Shown here: piece after piece, positions 16,873 through 25,122 of the stretch
Layout of the letters: each line of letters begins with the position of its first letter
How positions within the stretch are numbered: the stretch's first letter is position 1
From: an uncultured Collinsella sp.
GTDB lineage: Bacteria; Actinomycetota; Coriobacteriia; Coriobacteriales; Coriobacteriaceae
Assembly: GCA_958407465.1 (NCBI GenBank)
Contig: CATYIV010000001.1
Span: forward strand, 62,001-126,000
Direction of reading: 5' to 3'
Length of the DNA: 64,000 nucleotides
Notes under the pieces: model-generated
What the model saw: only the letters and a program-made list of their open reading frames with translations
Databases searched by the model: none
What the model was told of the DNA's origin: nothing
Program-made: the position numbers and the translations under genes

Positions 16873-19590
16873 TCAGTTGTTATTGCCACCATCGAGCAAT
16901 GCCTCAAAATCCTTCGCCGGCATGGGGCGGTAGTAGAGGAAGCCCTGAGCGTAACGGGCGCCCATATGGCGTAGCATGCTCGCCTGCTCATTTGTCTCGA
17001 CGCCTTCGACCACGACGGGCAGATGGAGCGACTGCGCCATTTCGAGCATCGATGAAATGATTTGCGTGCTGCGGCCTTGATCGCGGTCGGTGGGCACAAA
17101 GGTGCGGTCGAGCTTGATGACGTCGACGTTGACGTTCTTGAGCATCGCGAGCGTGGACTGGCCGGTGCCAAAATCGTCCATATAGGTCGAGAAGCCGCGG
17201 GTGTGCAGGTCGGCCGTCAGCTTGTCCACGGCCTCGGACTCTCCCGTATAAGCCGTCTCAGTGATCTCGATACGCATGAGCTCGGGCGGTAGGTTGTATT
17301 GGGCGGCAAGCGATCCCATATGTTCGGCAACGTCGCAGGCAAGGATATCCACGCGTGACACATTAAGCGAAACCGGAACCACGCGAAGTCCTCGATCGAT
17401 GCGCTCGCGCAGCCATGAGGCGACACCCTGCCAAATGTACTTGTCGAGCGTCACCACAAAGCCGCTTTCCTCGAGTGCGGGGATAAACGTTGCGGGCGAA
17501 ATGAGAGAGCCGTCCTTGTCAATCCAGCGGGTGAGTGCTTCGGCGCCAATAATCTCGCCGGTTTCCATATCGACCTGGGGCTGCAAGTGGTAGGTAATAC
17601 GACCATCTGAGAGCGCGTACTGGAATTCGGTCAGCGTGCGGTGGAACGCGACTTCGCGCTCGTACTCCGCGGGGCAGAAAATGGCAATGCGCTCCTTAAA
17701 GTCGTTTTTTGCGCGTCGATTGGTAAACATGGCCTTCGCCTGCGCATCGATGGTGATCTCCCCATTGGAGTCGATGGGGTAAACGCCCATGGACGGCCAA
17801 AAACCTACGCCGTCATCATGCCTGGCTACGGCCTCGCGAACGCGGTTGTAGATTTGATGGACGGTGATGTGCTTAAAGGGGATGAGTACGCAAAAGTCAT
17901 CTTGGCCCCAGTACCCTGCGACGCCCATATCGGCATTCTCGATGTCCTTGAGGACCGTGCCCACATCGGCGAGTACGCGGTCACCCTCGGCCTGGCCGTG
18001 CCATTCATTAAACAGGCGCATGTGGCCCATGTCGACCGTGGCGATGCACCAGGCGCCGTCGTGCCTTGCCTCGAGAAATGCGTTGGCACGCCGCATAAAC
18101 TCGCTGGGTCGATAGAGGCCCGTGAGTGAGTCGATACGTTCGGCGATGGCGCTTTTGCGCTCCGCCTCGGGTATGGGGAGGCTGTCGTTGGGAACAAGCC
18201 TGCCGGCCGTGCGAAGGCGACGGTCGAGTTCGCCTAAAACGGCGGTCGCCTGATGGGTTAAGTACTCGTAAAAGGCCGGGACGACAAGACAGACGGGAGT
18301 AATGGTGTCGCCTGCGATTTGCACAGGAGCGAAAACGGCCTCTTTAAGATGGCGGGTTAGTTGCTCGAATGCCTCGTGGTCCAAATCGTTGCTAAGCACG
18401 ACGAACTGGACGCTTCGTGAACGGTAAACCCTGCTTCTGCCTCGGGTGATCGACAGCATGCGGCCCGCGTATTCGGCAAGCATGTTGTCGACAGCCTCGG
18501 CCCCGTAGAGTTCGTTGAGCTTTGTCGTGCCACGAACGCGCACCGCTATAAGCCCCGTCTCGCAACGGTCGCGGCGGCAGGCATCGATGGCGTTGACCAG
18601 CATACGCTGCGTTCCGAGGCCTGTGGCGGCGTCGACGGTTTCGGCAAGTGCGTGGTTGACGATCTCGCCGACATAGAGCGAGGGGACATTTCCGTCGCCG
18701 TCGATACGAAACCCTCGAGCACGGCAGAGGACGTAGTCGCCGGCGGCATTGCGTACGCGGTACTGCATAACTCGACGGTGTTTAGTGCCGTTATAGACTT
18801 GGTCGATGTCGTCGGTAAAAGCCTCAAGGTCATCGGGATGGACGCGCGTTTTCCAGTAATCGCTGCAGTTGTCTATATGCTCCGAAGGAAGACCGAGATC
18901 GCGCAAGGCACCTTGTGACCAAAGGGTGCGATGTTTGTCCAAGTTCTCGATAAAGAAATAGCGGCCCTCGTTGAGCATCGAAAAGGCGTCGAAAATACGA
19001 TCGCTTATTTCGAAGTCATCGGCGTGGACTTGCGTGATATTGCGTCGATCGAGGTGCACGGCATGACGTAGCTTGTAGTCGTACATACGATGGTCGGCAT
19101 CGAGCGTCATGCGATTGGGGGCTTCGCCCAGGGCGGGGTCGGCATGTGACACTCCGTAGCTAAACGAGTGGGGCATCTCGGAATCGTTGTTTTTGAGCAG
19201 GATCGTTCGGCAGTGTTCCAGACGTTCGGCGAGGTCGTCCTCGGTCGCAATCGTAGATAGGATGGCAAACTCGTCGCCTCCCAGACGAAATGCCGCCTCG
19301 TCTACCTTCATATACAGCTTGAGATAAAGGCTTACCTGCAAGATATAGCGGTTGCCCTCGTCATGGCCAAAGACGTCGTTGCAGTGCTTGAGATTGTCGA
19401 TATCGATGAACGCCATGGTAACGGGGGTGTCCTGCTCCCAGAGCTCCTCGAGGGAGCGGGCAAAGCCGCCGCGGTTGCCAAGTCCGGTAAGCTGGTCGGT
19501 AAAGGCGGTCCTAATCAGATCATCCTGACGCTCGAGAAGGTCGCGAACGGTCTTTTCGAGCGTTTCGGTGTAATTGCTGACAGTATCCAT
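16873..19590 (-). CDS. Large GGDEF-PAS-GGDEF-GGDEF-EAL c-di-GMP protein
   Basis: About 905 residues from the ATG at 19590; a TTG at 19680 could add 30 residues. Order: intact GGDEF (about 104-108), PAS-like region, degenerate GGDEF (SRSVQFVVLS), a third altered GGDEF (YWGQDDFCVLIPF), and a C-terminal EAL domain with AEALTR, DDFGTGQST, IKLDRTFV and VVEGVET. The EAL metal and catalytic positions look retained, so both synthesis and hydrolysis of c-di-GMP are possible. No membrane segments were seen. It lies directly upstream of a shorter paralogue. Confidence 0.9.
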   Translation of the reverse strand: MDTVSNYTETLEKTVRDLLERQDDLIRTAFTDQLTGLGNRGGFARSLEELWEQDTPVTMAFIDIDNLKHCNDVFGHDEGNRYILQVSLYLKLYMKVDEAAFRLGGDEFAILSTIATEDDLAERLEHCRTILLKNNDSEMPHSFSYGVSHADPALGEAPNRMTLDADHRMYDYKLRHAVHLDRRNITQVHADDFEISDRIFDAFSMLNEGRYFFIENLDKHRTLWSQGALRDLGLPSEHIDNCSDYWKTRVHPDDLEAFTDDIDQVYNGTKHRRVMQYRVRNAAGDYVLCRARGFRIDGDGNVPSLYVGEIVNHALAETVDAATGLGTQRMLVNAIDACRRDRCETGLIAVRVRGTTKLNELYGAEAVDNMLAEYAGRMLSITRGRSRVYRSRSVQFVVLSNDLDHEAFEQLTRHLKEAVFAPVQIAGDTITPVCLVVPAFYEYLTHQATAVLGELDRRLRTAGRLVPNDSLPIPEAERKSAIAERIDSLTGLYRPSEFMRRANAFLEARHDGAWCIATVDMGHMRLFNEWHGQAEGDRVLADVGTVLKDIENADMGVAGYWGQDDFCVLIPFKHITVHQIYNRVREAVARHDDGVGFWPSMGVYPIDSNGEITIDAQAKAMFTNRRAKNDFKERIAIFCPAEYEREVAFHRTLTEFQYALSDGRITYHLQPQVDMETGEIIGAEALTRWIDKDGSLISPATFIPALEESGFVVTLDKYIWQGVASWLRERIDRGLRVVPVSLNVSRVDILACDVAEHMGSLAAQYNLPPELMRIEITETAYTGESEAVDKLTADLHTRGFSTYMDDFGTGQSTLAMLKNVNVDVIKLDRTFVPTDRDQGRSTQIISSMLEMAQSLHLPVVVEGVETNEQASMLRHMGARYAQGFLYYRPMPAKDFEALLDGGNNN

Positions 19591-19913
19591 GTCGTAAGCG
19601 GCTTTCTGAGGTCGGGCGAATTGCGTCGGGCGAGCTCGTTGTGCACACGCGTTGTTGTTCGGCGCTTTGCGTGTATCCAAGCCCCTGCCTCGCTGCGTTG
19701 TTGGGTTAATTTACCGGCTAATGTTCGCTGTTGATAACTGCTGAGTAGTATAAACAACAGTGCAGAATTATATATGGGTGCACATGCTGTGGGCGGCTAT
19801 TATTCGACAAACGGTAGCGCGACGATGCGATGTCCGATAAAAATGCGACTGAGACGATATATGTTGACGGGTATACTTGTCCCGTTTTAAGACGTAGGAA
19901 CGGAGATGGTTGC
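19591..19913. other. Divergent intergenic region, AT-richer
   Basis: This 323-bp gap separates the EAL gene from the patatin gene. It holds AT-rich stretches and candidate -10 boxes: TATACT at 19872-19877 for patatin, and a TATACT on the minus strand near 19747-19752. No convincing -35 partners, RNA or protein were found. Confidence 0.4.
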
Positions 19914-20783
19914 ATGGCACAGCCGGATACGACGCGCACGGTGGGGCTGGCACTCGAGGGAGGCGGCTACCGCGGTATGTATACGGCGGGCGTGCTCGAC
20001 GTTTGGATGGAGCACGGTTTGACCTGCGACCATATGGTGGGTGTCTCGGCGGGCGCGGCGTTTGGCTACAACTTTAAATCGCGCCAGATCGGCCGCGCCA
20101 TTCGCTATAACAAGGCCTATTGTGCCGATAAGCGCTATGCGGGTGTAGCAAGCTGGCTGCGAACCGGCGATATGTTCAATGCCGATTTTGCCTATCACGA
20201 GGTGCCCATCGAGCGCGATCCCATCGACCTGGAGACATATCGCGCCTGCCCCATGCGGTTTACGTGCGTGTGTACCGATATCGAGACGGGCAAGGCCGTC
20301 TACCACGACCTGCCCTATGGCGACGAGAGGGATATCGAGTGGATCCGGGCGTCGTCGGCGATTCCCGTGGCGACGCGTCCCGTTGCTATTGAAGGGCATA
20401 AGTATCTGGATGGCGGCGTGGCTGATTCCATTCCCAGCGCATGGCTGTTTGCGCAGGGACATGACCGCAATATCGTGGTACTCACGCAGCAGGCGGGCTT
20501 TGTGAAGCAGCCCAACAGCGTGATGCCCATGCTGCGGCGCGTGTTCCGTCACTACCCGGAGTTTGTCGCGGCGCTTGAGCATCGGCATGAGGTCTACAAT
20601 GCTACGCTCGATGACCTGGCACGTCGCGAGGCTGCCGGCGATATCTTTGTGGTGCGGCCGAGCGAATCGGTGAAGGTGCCGTCGCTGTGCCGCGAACCCG
20701 ATGAGCTCGAGCGCATCTACCAGATCGGCCGCCGCGATGCGGAGGCGACTTTGCCGGCGTTGGAGGCGTACCTGGCGGGGTAG
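19914..20783 (+). CDS. Patatin-like phospholipase
   Basis: A 289-residue patatin-fold lipid acyl hydrolase. The oxyanion loop is EGGGYRGMYTAG (about residues 14-25), the nucleophile elbow GVSAG (about 43-47) and the catalytic Asp in DGGVADS (about 168). The family also has the C-terminal region seen in YjjU-type proteins (about 290-360 residues). No signal peptide, so it is cytosolic. The start is set by GGAG before the ATG at 19914. Substrate lipid unknown. Confidence 0.9.
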   Translation: MAQPDTTRTVGLALEGGGYRGMYTAGVLDVWMEHGLTCDHMVGVSAGAAFGYNFKSRQIGRAIRYNKAYCADKRYAGVASWLRTGDMFNADFAYHEVPIERDPIDLETYRACPMRFTCVCTDIETGKAVYHDLPYGDERDIEWIRASSAIPVATRPVAIEGHKYLDGGVADSIPSAWLFAQGHDRNIVVLTQQAGFVKQPNSVMPMLRRVFRHYPEFVAALEHRHEVYNATLDDLARREAAGDIFVVRPSESVKVPSLCREPDELERIYQIGRRDAEATLPALEAYLAG

Positions 20784-20805
20784 AGCAAGCTGCCGTGGCC
20801 TCGGC

Positions 20806-20980
20806 GGAAAGCGCGTCCCAGAATCGGCGCTCAGAACGGGCTGCAGTTTCCCAAACGGTGGGGTTTCGGAAAGTACGTCCCGGAATATGCGTTCAGACTG
20901 GGACGCAGTTTCCCGTTGAGCCTCTATATGGAAGGCGCATCCCGGAATGGAGGTCCAAACTGGGATGCGCTTTCCATTGC
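20806..20980. repeat. Three tandem 62-bp units, each an imperfect hairpin
   Basis: Units begin at 20806, 20868 and 20930, an exact 62-bp period. Each starts GGAAA/GGAAG, has a (G/A)TCCC(A/G)GAAT block, and ends with a GGGCTGC- or GGGATGCG-type block followed by TTTCC, so the two ends pair. They fill the gap between convergent patatin and thiE genes. Confidence 0.75.
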
Positions 20981-21019
20981 TGAAGGTATGAGGCTGCGAA
21001 TCGGCTGCTCGGCCTGAGC

Positions 21020-21715
21020 CTATGCCTGCTGCCAGGTATCGACGAGTTCCTTGGCCGCGGCGTAGGGGTCATTGGCGCTGCAGACGGCGCTCACCACAAA
21101 GAAGCCGTCGACGCCGGTGGCCTTGAGCTGCGGCAGGTCGGCCGTCTTGACGCCGCCGCCCACCACGATGGGCACGGGGCTTGCCGCGTGGAGTGCGGCT
21201 AGGTCCTCAAAGCTCTTGGTGATGATGGAGCCGTCGGCTGCGCGTCCGCAGTCGCGCTTGGTCTCGGTCTCGTGGAGTGGGCCGATTCCCAGGTAGTCGA
21301 CCAGGCTCATGTCGGCGGTCTTGACGTACTCGAGCATCTCCTCGCAGCGGGCCGAAAGGCCCACGATGGCATCGGGGCCCAGAAGCTTGCGGCAGACCTC
21401 GACGGGAATATCGCTCTGGCCCACGTGCACGCCGTCGACAGCAATACCCTGCTCGCGCGCGGCGAGTACGCAGTCCAGGCGGTCGTCGATGAGCAGGGCG
21501 ACCTGACCGGTCTTGCCAGCCTGTGCGATTGCCTGCGCAGCGTCTCCGGTCAGTGCGATGATCTCGCGGGCGCTTGCCACCTTGGAGCGCACCTGGATGC
21601 AGGTAAAGCCTGCGTCGAGCGCCTGGGCCACCACATCGCCCACGGGACGCCCCAGCGTGTTTTCGGGGCCGAGTACCAGATAGGCCGAGATATCAAGGTT
21701 GTCGCGGATGCTCAT
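21020..21715 (-). CDS. thiE: Thiamine-phosphate synthase
   Basis: A 231-residue TIM-barrel protein that joins HMP-PP and thiazole phosphate to give thiamine phosphate. Family features: AGFTCIQVRSK, VALLIDDRLD, GVHVGQSD, GPLHETETK (canonical GPxxxTxTK) and PIVVGGGVK. It is the last gene of a thiM/thiamine-binding/thiE operon and overlaps its upstream neighbour by ATGA. Expression should follow the TPP riboswitch at 22963-23055. Confidence 0.95.
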   Translation of the reverse strand: MSIRDNLDISAYLVLGPENTLGRPVGDVVAQALDAGFTCIQVRSKVASAREIIALTGDAAQAIAQAGKTGQVALLIDDRLDCVLAAREQGIAVDGVHVGQSDIPVEVCRKLLGPDAIVGLSARCEEMLEYVKTADMSLVDYLGIGPLHETETKRDCGRAADGSIITKSFEDLAALHAASPVPIVVGGGVKTADLPQLKATGVDGFFVVSAVCSANDPYAAAKELVDTWQQA

Positions 21716-22053
21716 CGTGCTTCCTCCTGCTTTTTGATCTGTGCTTCCATGCGCTCGAGCTTGCCGGTCATGGTGTCGGTAAATCCGGGCCGAATATCGG
21801 CTTTGAGCACGACTTCGGTGCGGATGCCTTTGTTCGCCAACACAAAGGTTGCGTCGCGCACGACCTGCATGACCTCGTCCCAGTCGCCCTCGATCTCGGT
21901 GAACATCGAGGTGGTGCGGTTGGGAAGGCCGCTCTCGCGAATAACACGCACGACCTCGGCGACCTCGGCGGACAGCTCATCGCCGGTGCCGCACGGGGCG
22001 ATGGCCACAGCGACGAGCGTGTTCATGCCGGTATTGGTTACGGGCTCGGACAT
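21712..22053 (-). CDS. MTH1187/YkoF-like thiamine-binding protein (DUF77)
   Basis: A 113-residue protein of the MTH1187 family: VAVAIAPCGTGDELSAEVAE, then SMFTEIEGDWDEVM. These small ferredoxin-like-fold proteins bind thiamine or related pyrimidines. Its place between thiM and thiE, four-base overlap with thiE, and a GAGGAGG ribosome binding site inside the thiM 3' end support a role in thiamine handling. Exact ligand not shown. Confidence 0.88.
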   Translation of the reverse strand: MSEPVTNTGMNTLVAVAIAPCGTGDELSAEVAEVVRVIRESGLPNRTTSMFTEIEGDWDEVMQVVRDATFVLANKGIRTEVVLKADIRPGFTDTMTGKLERMEAQIKKQEEAR

Positions 22054-22056
22054 GGC

Positions 22057-22896
22057 TTATGCCTCCTCGAGCTCGAGTCGGTTATCGGCGATGTCCTGGG
22101 CGGTCGCGCGGTAGAGTTCGTCGATAAAGGCGACCTTAAAGCTTGCCGGGGCATCGGCGACAGCGGCGGCACGCGTGCCGGCCACGTTGTAGACGGCGGT
22201 ACCGCAGACGGCAGCCGTAAACGGGTCGGCGGCACAGGCGTACACGGCCAGCACGCCGCCCTGTGAGCAGCCGCAGCCGGTGATCTTGGACATGAGCGGG
22301 CTGCCGCCGTGGGACTTGGCCACGGTCATGCCGTCGGTAATCAGGTCGACTTCGCCCGAGACTACAACGGCGCCGCCGGTGTAGCGGGCGAGCGCCACGG
22401 CGGCATCGCGGGCGGCGTCGACCGTGTCGGTGGTATCGACACCGCGTACGCGGCTCAGATCAGCCGCCTCGCCCTCAAGACCCCACAGGCCGGCGAGCGC
22501 GATGATTTCGGAGGCGTTGCCGCGCGCGATGGCAGGCTTGTACTGCTTGAGCTCGTTTACCAACTGGGTGCGCAGGCTACCGATGCCCAAGCCCACCGGA
22601 TCGAGCACCCAGGGCTTGCCGGCGTCGTGTGCCGCCTTGGCCGCGCGGGGAATCGTCTGCTCGTAGATGGGGAAGAGCGTGCCCATATTGAGATAGATGG
22701 CGCCGCCGCCGGCAACGAGTGCCTCGCCCTCGTCGGGCAGATAGACCATGGCGGCCGATCCGCCCACGGCGAGCTGAGCGTTGGCGACAAAGTCGATCGT
22801 CACCGTGTTGGTGATGGAGCCGGCCATCGGATTGGTGGCGCGAATCTCCTCCACGGCCTTGACCATATGTTGCTTAAGCTGTTCCGAATCAATCAC
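22057..22896 (-). CDS. thiM: Hydroxyethylthiazole kinase
   Basis: A 279-residue ribokinase-like enzyme that phosphorylates 5-(2-hydroxyethyl)-4-methylthiazole for thiamine salvage. Features: ITNTVTIDFVANAQLAVGGS, WVLDPVGLG, ARGNASEI and the catalytic Cys region ITGCGCSQGG. The GTG at 22896 is chosen because AAGGAGG lies eight bases upstream, immediately after the riboswitch terminator. First gene of the thi operon. No thiC or thiD is in the window, so this locus covers salvage and coupling. Confidence 0.95.
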   Translation of the reverse strand: MIDSEQLKQHMVKAVEEIRATNPMAGSITNTVTIDFVANAQLAVGGSAAMVYLPDEGEALVAGGGAIYLNMGTLFPIYEQTIPRAAKAAHDAGKPWVLDPVGLGIGSLRTQLVNELKQYKPAIARGNASEIIALAGLWGLEGEAADLSRVRGVDTTDTVDAARDAAVALARYTGGAVVVSGEVDLITDGMTVAKSHGGSPLMSKITGCGCSQGGVLAVYACAADPFTAAVCGTAVYNVAGTRAAAVADAPASFKVAFIDELYRATAQDIADNRLELEEA

Positions 22897-22918
22897 TGCA
22901 CATGCCTCCTTGGCATAG

Positions 22919-22948
22919 AAAAGGGGCGCTGTGCATAGACAGCGCCCC
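22919..22948 (-). terminator. Rho-independent terminator of the TPP riboswitch
   Basis: 10-bp stem GGGGCGCTGT / ACAGCGCCCC (22923-22932, 22939-22948) followed by TTTT on the minus strand, between aptamer and thiM. It is the likely expression platform. Confidence 0.9.
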
Positions 22949-22962
22949 TGTAAAGGCGGCAT

Positions 22963-23055
22963 GCTCCCTACGCCAGCATTAACTGACAGGTTCAAAGGAT
23001 TGGGCCCCATGCCCTCTCAGCCTCGTGGTTTGCACCGCCGGCACTCCCGCATCGA
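22963..23055 (-). promoter_or_regulatory. TPP (THI-box) riboswitch
   Basis: On the minus strand the thi-box landmarks occur in order: GCGGGAGTGCC, AGGCTGAGAGGGC, CCTTTGAACCTG and AATGCTGGCGTAGGGA. These are the conserved P3/J, CUGAGA and helix P1-closing elements of the thiamine pyrophosphate aptamer. The terminator hairpin follows within 15 bases, predicting that TPP binding stops transcription of thiM-thiE. Confidence 0.96.
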
Positions 23056-23079
23056 ATCTGTTGTTCCCTATACTAACGC

Positions 23080-23114
23080 ACCTGCCAAAAAGGGACAGGT
23101 TTATTTTGGCGGGT
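23080..23114. repeat. Palindromic repeat, CCTGCCAAAA/TTTTGG family, copy 2
   Basis: Arms ACCTGCCAAAA and TTTTGGCGGGT flank AGGGACAGGTTTA, nearly the same loop as at 3656-3708. It lies between the riboswitch leader and the divergent HAD gene. Confidence 0.8.
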
Positions 23115-23151
23115 CGTTACAATAGGTAGGACCGATACGAATGGGGGCCTT

Positions 23152-24060
23152 ATGATTAAACTTGTGCTGACCGATATGGACGATACGCTGATTCCAGCCG
23201 GGCATGACGGCGCCAGCGACTACGCCATTGAGGGTATTCATGCCATGCAGGCGGCGGGTCTGCACTTTGGGCCGGTTTCGGGTCGTCAGCCGTCCGCGAT
23301 GGGCTGGATGTTCAAAAACCGTTCCGAGTGTTTTTCGACTGGCGCATTCTGTAACGGCCAGGTAATGTTTGTCGACGGTCAGGTGGTCGCTTCGCGCGCG
23401 ACCGACAACGGTGCCCTGACGCGTCTGGCCGATTACCTCGAGCAAGAGACCGACGATACCTATCTAAAGGTCTACAGCCTGGGTGACGACTTTTGGGATA
23501 ACGATGCCTATTGCGTGACGGGCGACCCCGAGCGCGTGCGCCGCGCCATGGAGTCGGGCGGCAACGCGTGGCTCAAGGGCGAAGAGGCCCCGTGCCGTCC
23601 TGTTGTCGATGATGCCCCGGTATACAAGGCGAATATCTGGAGCGCCCGCTCGCGCGAAGAGCTCACTGAGCTGCGCGAGCACATTGCCGCCGAGGTGCCG
23701 GAGCTCTCGCTTGTGTTTCCCAACAACCGCGTGCGCCTGTTTGACATCCTTCCGGCTGGTTGGGACAAGGGCTGCGCTGCGCTGGAGCTGGCACGCGCTT
23801 TGGGTCTGACGCCTGATGAGGTGGCCGTATTTGGCGATTCCGATAACGATCTGCCCATGATCGATGCCGTCCCCAACTCCGTTGCTGTCGCCAATGCCAA
23901 CGAGGCCGTCACGGCTGCCGCACGCTGGCATATCGGCGCCGCGGCAGATGATGCGGTCGCCGGGGCTCTGCATCAGATTGCCGCCTGTGCCGCGACGGGG
24001 GAGATGCCGCCGTTTATGTGTCAGATGGATGCGATGGGTTTCGACGTCACGAACGTCTAG
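23152..24060 (+). CDS. HAD-superfamily Cof-type phosphatase
   Basis: A 302-residue HAD hydrolase. Motif I is DMDDTL (residues 7-12), a C2-type cap follows, and motif IV is VFGDSDNDLPMID near residue 228. Cof-type members dephosphorylate sugar phosphates, PLP or HMP-PP. The gene ends 10 bp before the LysR gene, so they may be co-transcribed. A TACAAT box at 23118-23123 is a possible -10. Being divergent from the thi operon hints at, but does not prove, a cofactor role. Confidence 0.9.
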   Translation: MIKLVLTDMDDTLIPAGHDGASDYAIEGIHAMQAAGLHFGPVSGRQPSAMGWMFKNRSECFSTGAFCNGQVMFVDGQVVASRATDNGALTRLADYLEQETDDTYLKVYSLGDDFWDNDAYCVTGDPERVRRAMESGGNAWLKGEEAPCRPVVDDAPVYKANIWSARSREELTELREHIAAEVPELSLVFPNNRVRLFDILPAGWDKGCAALELARALGLTPDEVAVFGDSDNDLPMIDAVPNSVAVANANEAVTAAARWHIGAAADDAVAGALHQIAACAATGEMPPFMCQMDAMGFDVTNV

Positions 24061-24070
24061 GGAGAAAGCT

Positions 24071-24967
24071 ATGAAGCTTCAGCAGCTCAGGTACGTCGTC
24101 AAAGTTGCCGAATGCGGCAGCATCACCGAGGCCTCGCGCCGGCTCTTTGTGTCGCAGCCTTCGATTACCGCATCGATTCGCGATCTCGAAAACGAGATGG
24201 GTGTGCATATCTTTGAGCGTACCAACAAAGGTGTCATTGTGTCCGAGGAGGGCGAGACCTTCTTGGGCTACGCGCGCCAGGTGCTCGACCAGGCCGACCT
24301 GCTCGAGGGCAAGTACAAGGGCGCATCCGAGCAGGTGCCGCATTTTAGTGTGAGCTGTCAGCATTATTCCTTTGCCGTTAACGCGTTTGTCGACGTGATC
24401 CGTGAGTTCGATGCTGCGCGCTACGACTTTACCCTGCGCGAGGAGCAGACTCACGAGATTATCGAGGACGTCGCGCATATGAAAAGCGAACTCGGCATCC
24501 TGTACCTGTCCGAGCACAATCGCGAGGTTATCGAGCGCATGCTGGCGGCCAACGAGCTCGTGTTCGAAGGGCTCTTCTGCGCCACGCCGCATGTCTTTGT
24601 ATGCGCCGACCATCCGCTGGCGGGCCGCTCCAGCGTGACGCTCGAAGACCTCGAGGACTACCCATTTTTGTCCTATGAGCAGGGCAGCTACAACTCGTTT
24701 TACTATTCCGAGGAACTGACCTCGACGTTTGAGCGCCGCAAGAACATCCGCGTGCGCGACCGTGCGACGCTGTTCAACCTGGCTATGGGCCTTAACGGCT
24801 ACACGGTGTGTTCGGGCGTGATCAGCCATGAACTTAACGGCCCCGGTATTATCTCCATTCCGCTTGATGTAGACGAGTACATGGAGATCGGCATCATTAC
24901 GCGCAAAAATACGACGCTCACGCGCTACGGCCAAGCTTATATCGACGCGATCCGCCAGCATATTTAG
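24071..24967 (+). CDS. LysR-family regulator, CysB/CbL-like spacing, next to a methionine-synthesis gene
   Basis: A 298-residue protein. The helix-turn-helix is GSITEASRRLFVSQPSITAS, followed by the linker helix and an effector domain. GGAGAAA precedes the ATG. The next gene is a MetE-like methyltransferase, and the gap between them carries two palindromes. The regulator may therefore control methionine synthesis, like MetR; this is inferred from position only. Confidence 0.9.
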   Translation: MKLQQLRYVVKVAECGSITEASRRLFVSQPSITASIRDLENEMGVHIFERTNKGVIVSEEGETFLGYARQVLDQADLLEGKYKGASEQVPHFSVSCQHYSFAVNAFVDVIREFDAARYDFTLREEQTHEIIEDVAHMKSELGILYLSEHNREVIERMLAANELVFEGLFCATPHVFVCADHPLAGRSSVTLEDLEDYPFLSYEQGSYNSFYYSEELTSTFERRKNIRVRDRATLFNLAMGLNGYTVCSGVISHELNGPGIISIPLDVDEYMEIGIITRKNTTLTRYGQAYIDAIRQHI

Positions 24968-25014
24968 ACTGCTGCGTTCTGCACGGCTCAAATCTCTTAA
25001 TGGCAGTCCCAACT

Positions 25015-25035
25015 GATATAGGAAGCATCTATATC
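25015..25035. promoter_or_regulatory. Inverted repeat GATATAG-N7-CTATATC
   Basis: Perfect 7-bp arms with interrupted dyad spacing of the T-N11-A kind favoured by LysR proteins, 88 bp before the MetE-like gene and just after the LysR gene. Confidence 0.55.
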
Positions 25036-25068
25036 GAACTGTTATAAACATATATTTTACGATGGCCA

Positions 25069-25082
25069 TATGAGCGCTCATA
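25069..25082. promoter_or_regulatory. 14-bp perfect palindrome TATGAGCGCTCATA
   Basis: Uninterrupted dyad 41 bp before the MetE-like start; candidate operator distinct from the 25015 repeat. Confidence 0.45.
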
Positions 25083-25122
25083 CTTTGTCCCAGTAAAGCA
25101 ACCAATTCAAAGGGAGATATCT

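Noticed and set aside
20806..20980. CRISPR array
   Set aside because: Three units of 62 bp without constant repeats separated by unique spacers; each unit is wholly a diverged repeat.
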